Source: JAFALK01 sp042701975
GTDB taxonomy: Bacteria; Pseudomonadota; Gammaproteobacteria; Burkholderiales; Burkholderiaceae_C
Assembly (NCBI GenBank): GCA_042701975.1
Contig: CP170561.1
Span: forward strand, 4,216,001 to 4,280,000
Length of the DNA stretch: 64,000 nucleotides
Direction of reading: 5' to 3'
Below the pieces are notes generated by a model that was not told where the DNA came from, did not search any database, and saw only the letters and a program-made list of their open reading frames with translations. This document shows positions 16,335 to 24,358 of this stretch, one piece after another. The position numbers and the translations under genes are program-made. Each line of letters opens with the position of its first letter. Within the stretch, counting starts at the first letter, position 1.

Positions 16335-18938
16335 ATGCTGCAAGCCTACCGCCAACACGTTGCCGAGCGCGCCGCCCTCGGCATCCCGCCGCTGCCGCTC
16401 GACGCCAAGCAAGTGGCCGAGCTGATCGAGCTGATCAAGGCCCCGCCCGCAGGCGAAGACGCCTTCCTGCTGGACCTGCTCACGCACCGCGTGCCGCCGG
16501 GCGTGGACGACGCTGCCAAGGTCAAGGCCTCGTTCCTGGCCGCCGTCGCTCACGGCGACATCAAGATCGGCCTGATCTCCAAGGCCAAGGCCACCGAGCT
16601 GCTCGGCACGATGGTGGGCGGCTACAACGTCCATCCGCTGATCGAGCTGCTGAGCGATGCTGAAGTCGCCGGCGTCGCTGCTGAAGCGCTGAAGAAGACG
16701 CTCTTGATGTTCGACTTCTTCAACGACGTCGCCAAGCTCGCCAAGGAAGGCAATGCCAAAGCCAAGGAAGTGCTGCAGAGCTGGGCGGACGCCGAGTGGT
16801 TCACGTCGCGCCCTGAAGTCGCCAAGAAGATCACCGTCACCGTCTTCAAGGTGCCTGGCGAAACCAACACCGACGACCTCTCGCCCGCCCCTGACGCCTG
16901 GAGCCGCCCGGACATCCCGCTGCACTACCTCGCCATGCTGAAGAACACCCGCAGCGATGCGGCCTTCAAGCCCGAGGAAGACGGCAAGCGCGGCCCGATG
17001 CAGTTCATCGAGGACCTGAAGAAGAAAGGCCACGTCGTGGCCTACGTCGGCGACGTCGTCGGCACCGGCTCCTCGCGCAAGTCCGCCACCAACTCGGTGA
17101 TCTGGGCCACGGGCGATGACATCCCCTTCGTGCCGAACAAGCGCTTCGGCGGCGTCACGCTCGGCGGCAAGATCGCGCCGATCTTCTTCAACACGCAGGA
17201 AGACTCCGGCTCGCTGCCCATCGAAGTGGACGTCAGCAAGCTCGAGATGGGCGACGTCATCGACGTGCTGCCCTACGACGGCAAGCTGCTGAAGAACGGC
17301 GACACCGTGGCCGAGTTCAAGCTCAAGAGCGACGTACTCTTCGACGAAGTGCGCGCCGGCGGCCGCATCAACCTGATCATCGGCCGCTCGCTGACCGCCA
17401 AGGCCCGCGAAGCTCTCGGCCTGCCCGCAAGCACCGTCTTCCGCCTGCCCAAGGCCCCGGCCGAGACCAAGGCCGGCTTCACGCTGGCGCAGAAGATGGT
17501 CGGCCGCGCCGTCGGTCTGCCGGAAGGCCAGGGCGTGCGCCCGGGCACCTACTGCGAACCGAAGATGACGACCGTCGGCTCGCAAGACACCACCGGCCCG
17601 ATGACCCGTGACGAGCTGAAGGACCTGGCATGCCTGGGCTTCTCGGCCGACATGGTGATGCAGTCCTTCTGCCACACCGCCGCCTACCCGAAGCCCGTGG
17701 ACGTGAAGACGCACCGCGAGCTGCCCGCCTTCATCAGCAACCGCGGCGGCGTCTCGCTGCGTCCGGGCGACGGCATCATCCACAGCTGGCTGAACCGCCT
17801 GCTGCTGCCCGACACCGTTGGCACCGGCGGCGACTCGCACACCCGCTTCCCGATCGGCATCTCCTTCCCCGCCGGCTCCGGTCTCGTGGCCTTCGGCGCT
17901 GCCACCGGCGTGATGCCGCTGGACATGCCTGAATCGGTGCTGGTGCGCTTCAAGGGCCAGATGCAGCCGGGCGTGACCCTGCGCGACCTCGTGCACGCCA
18001 TCCCGCTGTACGCCATCAAGGCCGGTCTGCTGACGGTCGCCAAGGCCGGCAAGAAGAACGTTTTCTCGGGCCGCATCCTGGAAATCGAAGGCCTGCCGGA
18101 CCTGAAGGTCGAGCAAGCGTTCGAGCTGTCCGATGCATCCGCCGAACGCTCCGCCGCTGGCTGCACGATCAAGCTGAACAAGGAACCAATCGTCGAGTAC
18201 CTGAACAGCAACGTCGTGCTGATGAAGAACATGATCGCCGACGGTTATTCCGACGCCAAGACGCTGCAGCGTCGCATCGAGAAGGTCGAAGCCTGGCTCG
18301 CCAAGCCGGACCTGCTCGAAGCCGACAAGGACGCCGAATACGCCGCCGTCATCGAGATCGACCTGGCCGACATCCATGAGCCGATCCTGTGCTGCCCGAA
18401 CGACCCGGACGACGCCAAGACGCTGTCCGACGTGGCCGGCACCAAGATCGACGAAGCCTTCATCGGTTCGTGCATGACCAACATCGGCCACTTCCGCGCC
18501 GCCGCGAAGCTGCTCGGCGGCCAGCGCGACATCCCGGTCAAGCTGTGGGTCGCCCCGCCGACCAAGATGGACCAGAGCGAGCTGATCAAGGAAGGCCACT
18601 ACGCCGCCTTCGGCACGGCCGGTGCGCGCACCGAAATGCCGGGCTGCTCGCTGTGCATGGGCAACCAGGCGCAGGTGCGTGAAGGCGCGACGGTGGTCTC
18701 CACCTCCACCCGCAACTTCCCGAACCGCCTGGGCAAGAACACCAACGTGTTCCTCGCCTCCGCCGAACTCGCCGCCATCGCCTCCAAACTCGGCAAGCTG
18801 CCGACCAAGGCCGAGTACGAAGCCGAGATGGGCATCGTCAACAAAGATGCCGCCAGCGTCTATCGCTACATGAACTTCGACCAGCTCGAAGAGTATGTGG
18901 AAGGGGCGAAGGGCGTGAGCACGGCACCGGCCTGCTGA
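16335..18938 (+). CDS. acnB: Aconitate hydratase B (2-methylisocitrate dehydratase)
   Basis: Isomerises citrate to isocitrate with a [4Fe-4S] cluster; AcnB proteins also dehydrate 2-methylcitrate derivatives and can bind mRNA as apo-proteins. At 867 residues it has the normal length. Domain order is HEAT-like N-terminus, swivel domain, then the three catalytic domains. The cluster ligands are C713 in [10 protein letters not shown] and C771/C774 in GCSLCMG. Ribosome site CGGAGA precedes the ATG. Followed by a strong terminator. Confidence 0.98.
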   Translation: MLQAYRQHVAERAALGIPPLPLDAKQVAELIELIKAPPAGEDAFLLDLLTHRVPPGVDDAAKVKASFLAAVAHGDIKIGLISKAKATELLGTMVGGYNVHPLIELLSDAEVAGVAAEALKKTLLMFDFFNDVAKLAKEGNAKAKEVLQSWADAEWFTSRPEVAKKITVTVFKVPGETNTDDLSPAPDAWSRPDIPLHYLAMLKNTRSDAAFKPEEDGKRGPMQFIEDLKKKGHVVAYVGDVVGTGSSRKSATNSVIWATGDDIPFVPNKRFGGVTLGGKIAPIFFNTQEDSGSLPIEVDVSKLEMGDVIDVLPYDGKLLKNGDTVAEFKLKSDVLFDEVRAGGRINLIIGRSLTAKAREALGLPASTVFRLPKAPAETKAGFTLAQKMVGRAVGLPEGQGVRPGTYCEPKMTTVGSQDTTGPMTRDELKDLACLGFSADMVMQSFCHTAAYPKPVDVKTHRELPAFISNRGGVSLRPGDGIIHSWLNRLLLPDTVGTGGDSHTRFPIGISFPAGSGLVAFGAATGVMPLDMPESVLVRFKGQMQPGVTLRDLVHAIPLYAIKAGLLTVAKAGKKNVFSGRILEIEGLPDLKVEQAFELSDASAERSAAGCTIKLNKEPIVEYLNSNVVLMKNMIADGYSDAKTLQRRIEKVEAWLAKPDLLEADKDAEYAAVIEIDLADIHEPILCCPNDPDDAKTLSDVAGTKIDEAFIGSCMTNIGHFRAAAKLLGGQRDIPVKLWVAPPTKMDQSELIKEGHYAAFGTAGARTEMPGCSLCMGNQAQVREGATVVSTSTRNFPNRLGKNTNVFLASAELAAIASKLGKLPTKAEYEAEMGIVNKDAASVYRYMNFDQLEEYVEGAKGVSTAPAC

Positions 18939-18974
18939 AGCCTGCACGCGCTCGGTTGACGGGCGCCTTTCACA

Positions 18975-19001
18975 ACGGCCCGCCCCGAGCGGGCCGTTTT
19001 T
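18975..19001 (+). terminator. Rho-independent terminator of acnB
   Basis: ACGGCCCGC (18975-18983) pairs with GCGGGCCGT (18989-18997) across CCCGA and runs into five T. It lies 37 nt after the acnB stop. Confidence 0.88.
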
Positions 19002-19021
19002 CTTAGCGATCGAGTTGTTTA

Positions 19022-19058
19022 ATTTCTGTATTGACAGAAATATCGAAAAGACTAGACT
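19022..19058 (+). promoter_or_regulatory. Promoter with overlapping inverted-repeat operator for the GbsR/MarR regulator gene
   Basis: ATTTCTGT (19022-19029), a 4-nt spacer and ACAGAAAT (19034-19041) form a perfect dyad. TTGACA (19031-19036) lies inside it and is followed after 16 bp by TAGACT (19053-19058). Binding to the dyad would block the -35 box, so autorepression is likely. A near-copy of the dyad lies at 19628. Confidence 0.75.
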
Positions 19059-19065
19059 GCGAGTC

Positions 19066-19596
19066 ATGGAACTCAGCAACACTGCTCACCGCTTCATTGT
19101 CCACTGGGGCGAAATGGGCTCGGCCTGGGGCGTCAATCGCACCGTGGCTCAGATCCATGCCCTGCTCTACTTCCACGGCAAGCCATTGCACGCCGAGGAA
19201 ATCTCCGAGACGCTTTCGGTCGCCCGGTCCAACGTCAGCAACAGCCTCAAGGAACTGCTCAACTGGAACCTGGTGCGCGCCACCCACGTGCTGGGCGACA
19301 GGCGCGAATATTTCGAGACTTCTCTCGATGTCTGGGAGCTGTTCCGCACCATCGTTCGCGAGCGACGCGAACGGGAATTCGAACCCACGGTTCGCTTGCT
19401 GGCCGAGCTGACCGAGGACAAGGCCTTTGCCCAGGAAGCGCCGGACGCCCAGGATCGCGTGCGCGAGACCCTGGCCTTCATGTCCACGCTGGGCAGCTGG
19501 TCCGAAGAGATGCTCCGCCTTTCACCCAGCACCCTGCAACGCGTGCTGAAGATGGGCGCCAGCGTGCAGAAGTTCGTACGAGGTGACTCGGCCTGA
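19066..19596 (+). CDS. GbsR/MarR-family transcriptional regulator
   Basis: A 176-residue winged-helix regulator. The HTH core is in PLHAEEISETLSVARSNVSNSL (about residues 38-60, given in part), followed by the wing LVRATHVLGDRREYFET and a helical dimerisation tail rich in Arg/Glu. GbsR-type proteins sense small solutes or respond to membrane stress in some species, but this ligand is unknown. I chose the ATG at 19066. It lies about seven bases after the -10 box, with no clear ribosome site. It is followed by a DCC-SDR-DoxX-DUF2269 operon that it probably controls. Confidence 0.88.
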   Translation: MELSNTAHRFIVHWGEMGSAWGVNRTVAQIHALLYFHGKPLHAEEISETLSVARSNVSNSLKELLNWNLVRATHVLGDRREYFETSLDVWELFRTIVRERREREFEPTVRLLAELTEDKAFAQEAPDAQDRVRETLAFMSTLGSWSEEMLRLSPSTLQRVLKMGASVQKFVRGDSA

Positions 19597-19619
19597 AGGA
19601 CAGGCCACGCCATTTTTTT
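19590..19619 (+). terminator. Terminator-like hairpin between the regulator and the DCC operon
   Basis: GGCCTG (19590-19595) pairs with CAGGCC (19601-19606) and a run of seven T follows at 19613-19619. The T-run is offset by six bases from the stem, so termination may be partial. It overlaps the regulator stop codon. Confidence 0.5.
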
Positions 19620-19627
19620 GGTCGTTA

Positions 19628-19647
19628 ATTTCTGTTTTTACTGAAAT
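19628..19647. promoter_or_regulatory. Second copy of the inverted-repeat operator, upstream of the DCC operon
   Basis: ATTTCTGT (19628-19635), 4 nt, ACTGAAAT (19640-19647). It has the same 8-4-8 layout as the site at 19022 with one mismatch, and both are followed by ATCGA. It ends 12 nt before the start codon of the DCC gene. Confidence 0.7.
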
Positions 19648-19659
19648 ATCGAGAACATC

Positions 19660-20145
19660 ATGAATGACGCCATTTACCCACTGACGCTGTACTACGAGTC
19701 GGCCTGCCAGCTCTGCAATGCAGAGATGGCCAACTTGAAGCTGCGCGATTCGAAAGGACTGCTGCGCTTTGTCGATGTATCCGCCACGGGCTTTGACGCC
19801 TGCCCGCCGGGCACGACGCTCGACGATCTGCTGGCCCTGATCCACGGGCAGACAGCCCATGGCCGCGTACTCAAGGGCGTGGAAGTCTTTCGCCTCGCCT
19901 ACAGCGCCGTCGGCATCCCGCAAGTGGCTGCGCTCACGAGGCTGCCGGGAATTGCGCCATTGAGCGAGCGAGCCTACGCACTGATCGCGCGCAACCGCCA
20001 CCGTCTGCCACGCCGGCTGATCACCGCCGTCTTCGAGCACTCGCTGCGCCGCGCTGCACAGCAGGCAGCTGCGCGCCGCTGCGACGGCAACACCTGCACC
20101 GCAGGTCCCGTCGTCCCAGACAACGCACCAAGGAGCACAAGATGA
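19660..20145 (+). CDS. DCC-family thiol-disulfide oxidoreductase (DUF393)
   Basis: A 161-residue thioredoxin-like protein of the DCC/DUF393 family. The redox CxxC is C17-Q-L-C20 in YYESACQLCNAEM; the family usually reads YDGxCxxC, so the Asp-Gly before it is replaced by Glu-Ser. The C-terminal tail is Arg/Ala-rich with two extra cysteines (RRCDGNTCTAG), which is unusual. First gene of a four-gene operon; its TGA overlaps the next ATG by four bases. Confidence 0.85.
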   Translation: MNDAIYPLTLYYESACQLCNAEMANLKLRDSKGLLRFVDVSATGFDACPPGTTLDDLLALIHGQTAHGRVLKGVEVFRLAYSAVGIPQVAALTRLPGIAPLSERAYALIARNRHRLPRRLITAVFEHSLRRAAQQAAARRCDGNTCTAGPVVPDNAPRSTR

Positions 20146-21011
20146 GCACCAAGGTTCTCGTCTGCGGCGCTGGCGGCTTCATCGGCCGGGCGCTTTGCCA
20201 GGCCCTGCGCGCGGCCGGCCATGAGGTGATCGAAGGCAGATCTTCCGGCTACGACTTCACGCAGCTGCTCGCGGCGGCGGATTGGGCGCCGCGTCTGCAA
20301 GGTGTGGATGCCGTCGTCAATGCCGTCGGCGTGCTGCGAGACAGTGCGAAGCGGCCCATGGAGCTCGTGCACAGCGGCGCGCCGATCGCCTTGTTCGAGG
20401 CCTGCGCGCAGGCTGGCGTGCGCCGCGTCGTGCAGGTCTCCGCATTGGGCGTTGTGGGCAATTCGACGCAGTACGCCCAGACCAAGATCGCCGCGGATCA
20501 GTCGCTGCTGGCTCTGCATGAAGCGGGCCAGCTCCGGGCCTCGGTCGTGCGGCCCAGCATCGTCTATGGCCGCGGCGGCGCAAGCAGCCAGCTTTTCATG
20601 AACCTGGCGCGCCTGCCCTTGCTGGTGCTGCCTGGGGCCGCCTTGCGCGCCAAGGTCCAGCCCGTTGCGGCAACAGACCTGGCCGCCGCGGTCGTGAACC
20701 TGCTGCGGCCACAGGCCGACGCTCCCGCGCTGGTCAGCGCCGTCGGGCCGCGACCATTGAGCCTGTCGGACTTCATCGGCAGCTTGCGCGCACAGCTCGG
20801 CCATGGAATGGCGAGACTGGTCTCGCTGCCCGAATGGGCCAGCCGATGGAGTGCTCGCGTGGGCGACCATTTGCCCATGCAACCCTGGTGTAGCGAATCC
20901 CTGGCCTTGCTGCAGCAAGACAATGCCGACGATCCGGCGCCCTTCGCGGCGCTGCTCGGCCGACCGGCCATCGCACCTGAAGACCTCGTGAGGCTGGCAT
21001 GGTCACGCTGA
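20142..21011 (+). CDS. NAD(P)-binding SDR-family oxidoreductase (atypical, epimerase-like)
   Basis: A 289-residue Rossmann protein of the extended/atypical SDR type. The nucleotide site is VCGAGGFIGRALCQAL at residues 6-21 and there are VVNAVGVLRDS and VVRPSIVYGRGG blocks. A YxxxK-like pair appears as YAQTK at about residues 110-114. In some bacteria such domains are fused to a DoxX-like membrane domain. Here the membrane partner is the next, overlapping gene (13-bp overlap). Confidence 0.82.
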   Translation: MSTKVLVCGAGGFIGRALCQALRAAGHEVIEGRSSGYDFTQLLAAADWAPRLQGVDAVVNAVGVLRDSAKRPMELVHSGAPIALFEACAQAGVRRVVQVSALGVVGNSTQYAQTKIAADQSLLALHEAGQLRASVVRPSIVYGRGGASSQLFMNLARLPLLVLPGAALRAKVQPVAATDLAAAVVNLLRPQADAPALVSAVGPRPLSLSDFIGSLRAQLGHGMARLVSLPEWASRWSARVGDHLPMQPWCSESLALLQQDNADDPAPFAALLGRPAIAPEDLVRLAWSR

Positions 21012-21379
21012 CAGATCGCACCCGGAAGATTGCCCGCGGCAGCTTGATTGCCGTCTGGCTGGGCACGGCCGTGATCAGCTTGCCGCTCGACCCGCACGGC
21101 CAGGGCGAGGCGCTGTTGCGCAGCGCCGATGTGTCGACCTTCTGGCACGGCCCGCTGATGTTGGCCGGTGGCTGCCTCGATGCCGCGCTCGGCCTGGCCC
21201 TCTGGCGATGGCATCGACGCAGCGTCTACTTGCTCTGTGGCGCTGCCCTGCTGCTGCTGACCGTGATCGCCACGCTGCTGTTGCCGGACCTCTGGCTCGA
21301 CCCGCTCGGCCGCCTGCTCAAGAACCTGCCCATCGCCGCCCTGCTCTACCTGCTGCACGAAGACGCGCCCAAGACATGA
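20999..21379 (+). CDS. DoxX-like small membrane protein
   Basis: A 126-residue protein with about four hydrophobic segments (near residues 14-30, 48-66, 73-92 and 103-120), matching the DoxX-like membrane proteins often joined to SDR domains. It starts inside the SDR gene (13-bp overlap) and its TGA overlaps the next ATG by four bases. Translational coupling suggests a fixed ratio with its neighbours. Function unknown. Confidence 0.7.
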   Translation: MVTLTDRTRKIARGSLIAVWLGTAVISLPLDPHGQGEALLRSADVSTFWHGPLMLAGGCLDAALGLALWRWHRRSVYLLCGAALLLLTVIATLLLPDLWLDPLGRLLKNLPIAALLYLLHEDAPKT

Positions 21380-21852
21380 ACACCTACCTCGCTCTCAAGA
21401 CCCTGCACATCATTTCCAGCGTGCTGCTCGTCGGCACCGGCTTCGGCTCGGCCTTCTACTTGTTCTTCGCCAATCGCACGGCGTCGCTGGCGGCGCAGGC
21501 CATCGTCTGTCGCCTCGTGGTTCGCGCAGACTTCTGGTTCACGACGCCCGCGGTGATCATCCAGCCGCTGAGCGGCATCGCCATGGCGCACATGGCCGGT
21601 TGGCCGCTGAGCACAACACCCTGGTTGCTGGCGAGTCTCCTGCTGTATGCGCTTGCCGGCGCTTGCTGGTTGCCGGTCGTTTGGCTGCAGCTGCGCATGG
21701 CTCGTCTGGCAGATGCCGCAGTGAAAGCAGGCGCAACACAGGCTCCGGCACTGTATTGGCGCTATGCGCGGCGCTGGGAGTTGCTCGGCTATCCTGCCTT
21801 CATCGCCATGCTCGTGGTGTTTTGGCTGATGGTCTCCAAGCCGAGCTTCTGA
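21376..21852 (+). CDS. DUF2269-family integral membrane protein
   Basis: A 158-residue protein with four hydrophobic segments. It shows the family pattern LKTLHIISSVLLVGTGFGSAF at the N-terminus (quoted in part) and a YWRYARRWELLGYPAF block near the C-terminus. The family has no established reaction known to me. It is the last gene of the operon; no strong terminator is visible in the 130 bp that follow. Confidence 0.8.
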   Translation: MNTYLALKTLHIISSVLLVGTGFGSAFYLFFANRTASLAAQAIVCRLVVRADFWFTTPAVIIQPLSGIAMAHMAGWPLSTTPWLLASLLLYALAGACWLPVVWLQLRMARLADAAVKAGATQAPALYWRYARRWELLGYPAFIAMLVVFWLMVSKPSF

Positions 21853-21985
21853 GGAAGGACCGCGCAGCAATGCGCAAAGGATCTTTACCTCAGCGAGGCG
21901 CCCTTTCCAGGGCAAGTCTCAATGCGACGAGATCGCATCGCACCCGATCATGTCGGCCACAAAAAAACCAGGGAGAGCCCGCCGC

Positions 21986-23983
21986 ATGTTTTCTCGCCTC
22001 ATTCGCCACGCCAAGTTCCGCACACATCTGATCCTGCCCTTGTTGGGCCTGGCCTTCCTCCAAATCAACACTCAGGCCGACGCCGCGCCGCCTTCGCAGC
22101 CGCCGCTGGAGGCCTTCACCGCCCTGCCCTTCATGGAGAGCGCAACGCTGACGCCCGATGGCAAGCGCGTGGCGGCGGTGATCAATCTTTCGGACAGTTC
22201 CGCCGTGGTGTCGCGCCCCGCGGCCGGCGGGCAGCCTGCCGTGCTGTTCAAGGCCGACAACTCGGAGATGTTCATCAACTGGATCCATTGGGCCAGCAAT
22301 GACCGGCTGCTGATCAGCGTGCGCTTTCCGACACGGGCCATCATGGAAGGGCTAGGCAACACGCTGATCGTGCACTCGCGCCTGTTCGCGGTAGACGCTT
22401 CGGGCGGCAAGCCCATCAATCTTTTCAAGGCTTCGAGCACCGGCTTTGGCGGCGTCGATGCTGGTCCCAATGTGCAGGACGATGTCATCGACTTCATGCG
22501 CGACGACGGCCACCATGTGCTGTTGCAGCTGAACACGCGCAGCGACTACGCCGCGCCCTCGGTCTACAAGGTCGACATCGACACCGGCAAGCGCGAGATG
22601 GTGCAGGGCTCGACCAAGGACGTGCGCTCCTGGGTCAGCGATTGGCAGCACCGTGTTCGCATCGGCTACCGCACCCTGGACAAGGGCGAGACGCAGATCC
22701 TCGTGCGCCCGCCGGAAGGCGGTGACTGGCAGGTGCTGTGGTCGCAAGAGGCACTCAAGAACGTCACGCTGCAAGTACTCGGCTTCGGCCGTGATCCGCA
22801 GCTGCTGTACGTGGCACGCCTGATCGACGGCTATTGGGGCATCTACAGCGTGCGACTCGACCAAGCCGGCAAGGAGTTCAAGCTGGTCTACAAGGCGGAG
22901 AAGTTCGACAGCAACAGCCGGCTCATCTTCGACCAGACCAGCGGCGAGGCAGTGGGCATCGCCATCGCGCAGATCGGCAACTCCTCGACCAGCTACTGGG
23001 ATCCGCGCTACCAGGCTCTTGCCAAGGGTCTGGACGACGTGCTGCCCAAGCGCTTCAACGAACTGGGCGACGTCACCGACGACCTCGGCAGCTTCATCTT
23101 CGAATCCTCGGCGCCTGATGTGCCGCCGGAGCTCTACGTGGCGCTGGGTGATTCCATCGTTTCGCTGGCCAAGCTCTACGAGGGCCTCAAGCCCGGAACG
23201 GTTGCGGCCAAGCAGGCACTCACGCTGCGGGCCCGCGACGGGCTGGAACTGCCGGCCTTCCTGACGCTGCCGCCCGACTCCAGCGGCAAGAAGCTGCCCA
23301 CCGTCGTGCTCGTGCACGGTGGCCCGCAATCGCAGGACCAGATCAGCTTCGATCCCGAGGTGGCTTTCCTCGCCGCCCAGGGCTATGCCGTGCTGCAGGT
23401 GGAGTTCCGCGGCTCCACCGGCCACGGCGAAAAGCTGATGAAGGCCGGCTACCGCCGCTGGGGCCTCGAGATGCAGGACGACCTGGCCGACGCGGTCAAG
23501 GCGATCGAAGCCCAGGGCATCACGGACCCGCAGCGCGTCTGCATCATGGGCGGCAGCTACGGTGGCTATGCCGCGCTGATGGGCGGCATCAAGCAGGCCG
23601 ATGTGTTCAAGTGCGTGGTGGCCTATGCGGCGCCGACCGATCTGCTGGACCTGCTCAAGTGGTCGCAATTCAGCGCGGGTTTCAGCAGCGTCGTGACCAC
23701 GCGCCAGATCGGCAGCATCTACGACGACCGCGAGCAGCTCATCAGCACCTCGCCGCAGCGCCGCGCGGCGGACATGAAGCTACCGGTGCTGCTGATGCAT
23801 GGCGACTATGACGACACCGTCGAATTCAGCCACGGCCAGCTGATGGCCGATGCGCTCAAGGCCGCTGGCAAGGACGTGCGCTTCGTCGTCCTTCCCAAGA
23901 GCGATCACTACATCGCCAATCAGGCCAATCGCAAGCTGTATTTCCGCGAGGTCCAAACCTTCCTGGCCAAGTACCTGAAGTGA
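21986..23983 (+). CDS. Secreted S9-family prolyl-oligopeptidase-like serine peptidase
   Basis: A 665-residue exported peptidase. The N-terminal half forms the beta-propeller gate; the C-terminal alpha/beta-hydrolase domain has the triad S524 (GGSYGGYAA), D609 (HGDYDDTVE) and H641 (KSDHYIAN), matching the DPP/acylaminoacyl-peptidase branch. I set the start at 21986 (MFSRLIRHAKF), because GGGAGAG lies just upstream and this leaves a standard signal sequence ending QADAAPP. An upstream in-frame ATG at 21950 would add 12 basic residues. Confidence 0.92.
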   Translation: MFSRLIRHAKFRTHLILPLLGLAFLQINTQADAAPPSQPPLEAFTALPFMESATLTPDGKRVAAVINLSDSSAVVSRPAAGGQPAVLFKADNSEMFINWIHWASNDRLLISVRFPTRAIMEGLGNTLIVHSRLFAVDASGGKPINLFKASSTGFGGVDAGPNVQDDVIDFMRDDGHHVLLQLNTRSDYAAPSVYKVDIDTGKREMVQGSTKDVRSWVSDWQHRVRIGYRTLDKGETQILVRPPEGGDWQVLWSQEALKNVTLQVLGFGRDPQLLYVARLIDGYWGIYSVRLDQAGKEFKLVYKAEKFDSNSRLIFDQTSGEAVGIAIAQIGNSSTSYWDPRYQALAKGLDDVLPKRFNELGDVTDDLGSFIFESSAPDVPPELYVALGDSIVSLAKLYEGLKPGTVAAKQALTLRARDGLELPAFLTLPPDSSGKKLPTVVLVHGGPQSQDQISFDPEVAFLAAQGYAVLQVEFRGSTGHGEKLMKAGYRRWGLEMQDDLADAVKAIEAQGITDPQRVCIMGGSYGGYAALMGGIKQADVFKCVVAYAAPTDLLDLLKWSQFSAGFSSVVTTRQIGSIYDDREQLISTSPQRRAADMKLPVLLMHGDYDDTVEFSHGQLMADALKAAGKDVRFVVLPKSDHYIANQANRKLYFREVQTFLAKYLK

Positions 23984-23993
23984 GCGGAAGGCG

Positions 23994-24341
23994 CTAGCGC
24001 AGCATCCTCTGCAAAGCCTTGATCTGCCCCGCGCAATGCGCAAGGGCCTCCGCCTCAATGGCGCGGTACAGCGCCATGAGCTGCTCGCCCTCAGGCGTGA
24101 GCCGGCTGCCGCCGCCCTTGGCACCGCCTTGCGCCGTCTCCACGGCCGGCTTCTTCAGTGCGCCGTTGAGCTCGTCGATCAACAGCCAGGCGCGACGGTA
24201 GGACATGTCCAAAGACTTGGCTGCAGCGGTGATCGAACCTGTCTGGACCAGCGCTTCCAGCAGCGCGATCTTGCCCGGCCCGACGGCGATCACTTCGCCG
24301 ACGTTCACGCGCATCCTCAGCCTCAGTTCCGACTTGCTCAT
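23994..24341 (-). CDS. ModE-like winged-helix regulator, single domain
   Basis: A 115-residue protein matching the N-terminal DNA-binding part of ModE: GKIALLEALVQTGSITAAAK, then SLDMSYRRAWLLIDELN, and a glycine-rich turn GGAKGGGSRLTPEGEQL. No molybdate-binding TOBE domain follows. Stand-alone versions are common, and their effector is not known. It converges with the S9 peptidase (10-bp gap) and is divergent from cpdB (17-bp gap), so it may regulate cpdB. Confidence 0.87.
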   Translation of the reverse strand: MSKSELRLRMRVNVGEVIAVGPGKIALLEALVQTGSITAAAKSLDMSYRRAWLLIDELNGALKKPAVETAQGGAKGGGSRLTPEGEQLMALYRAIEAEALAHCAGQIKALQRMLR

Positions 24342-24358
24342 CCAGCGAGAATAACGCC

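Noticed and set aside
16317..19082. An open frame of about 920 codons antisense to acnB
   Set aside because: It mirrors the GC-rich third positions of acnB, has no start context, no signal and no recognisable domain.
19637..19664. A promoter inside the second operator like the one at 19031
   Set aside because: The equivalent -35 is TTTACT, and the equivalent -10 would fall on the start codon of the DCC gene.
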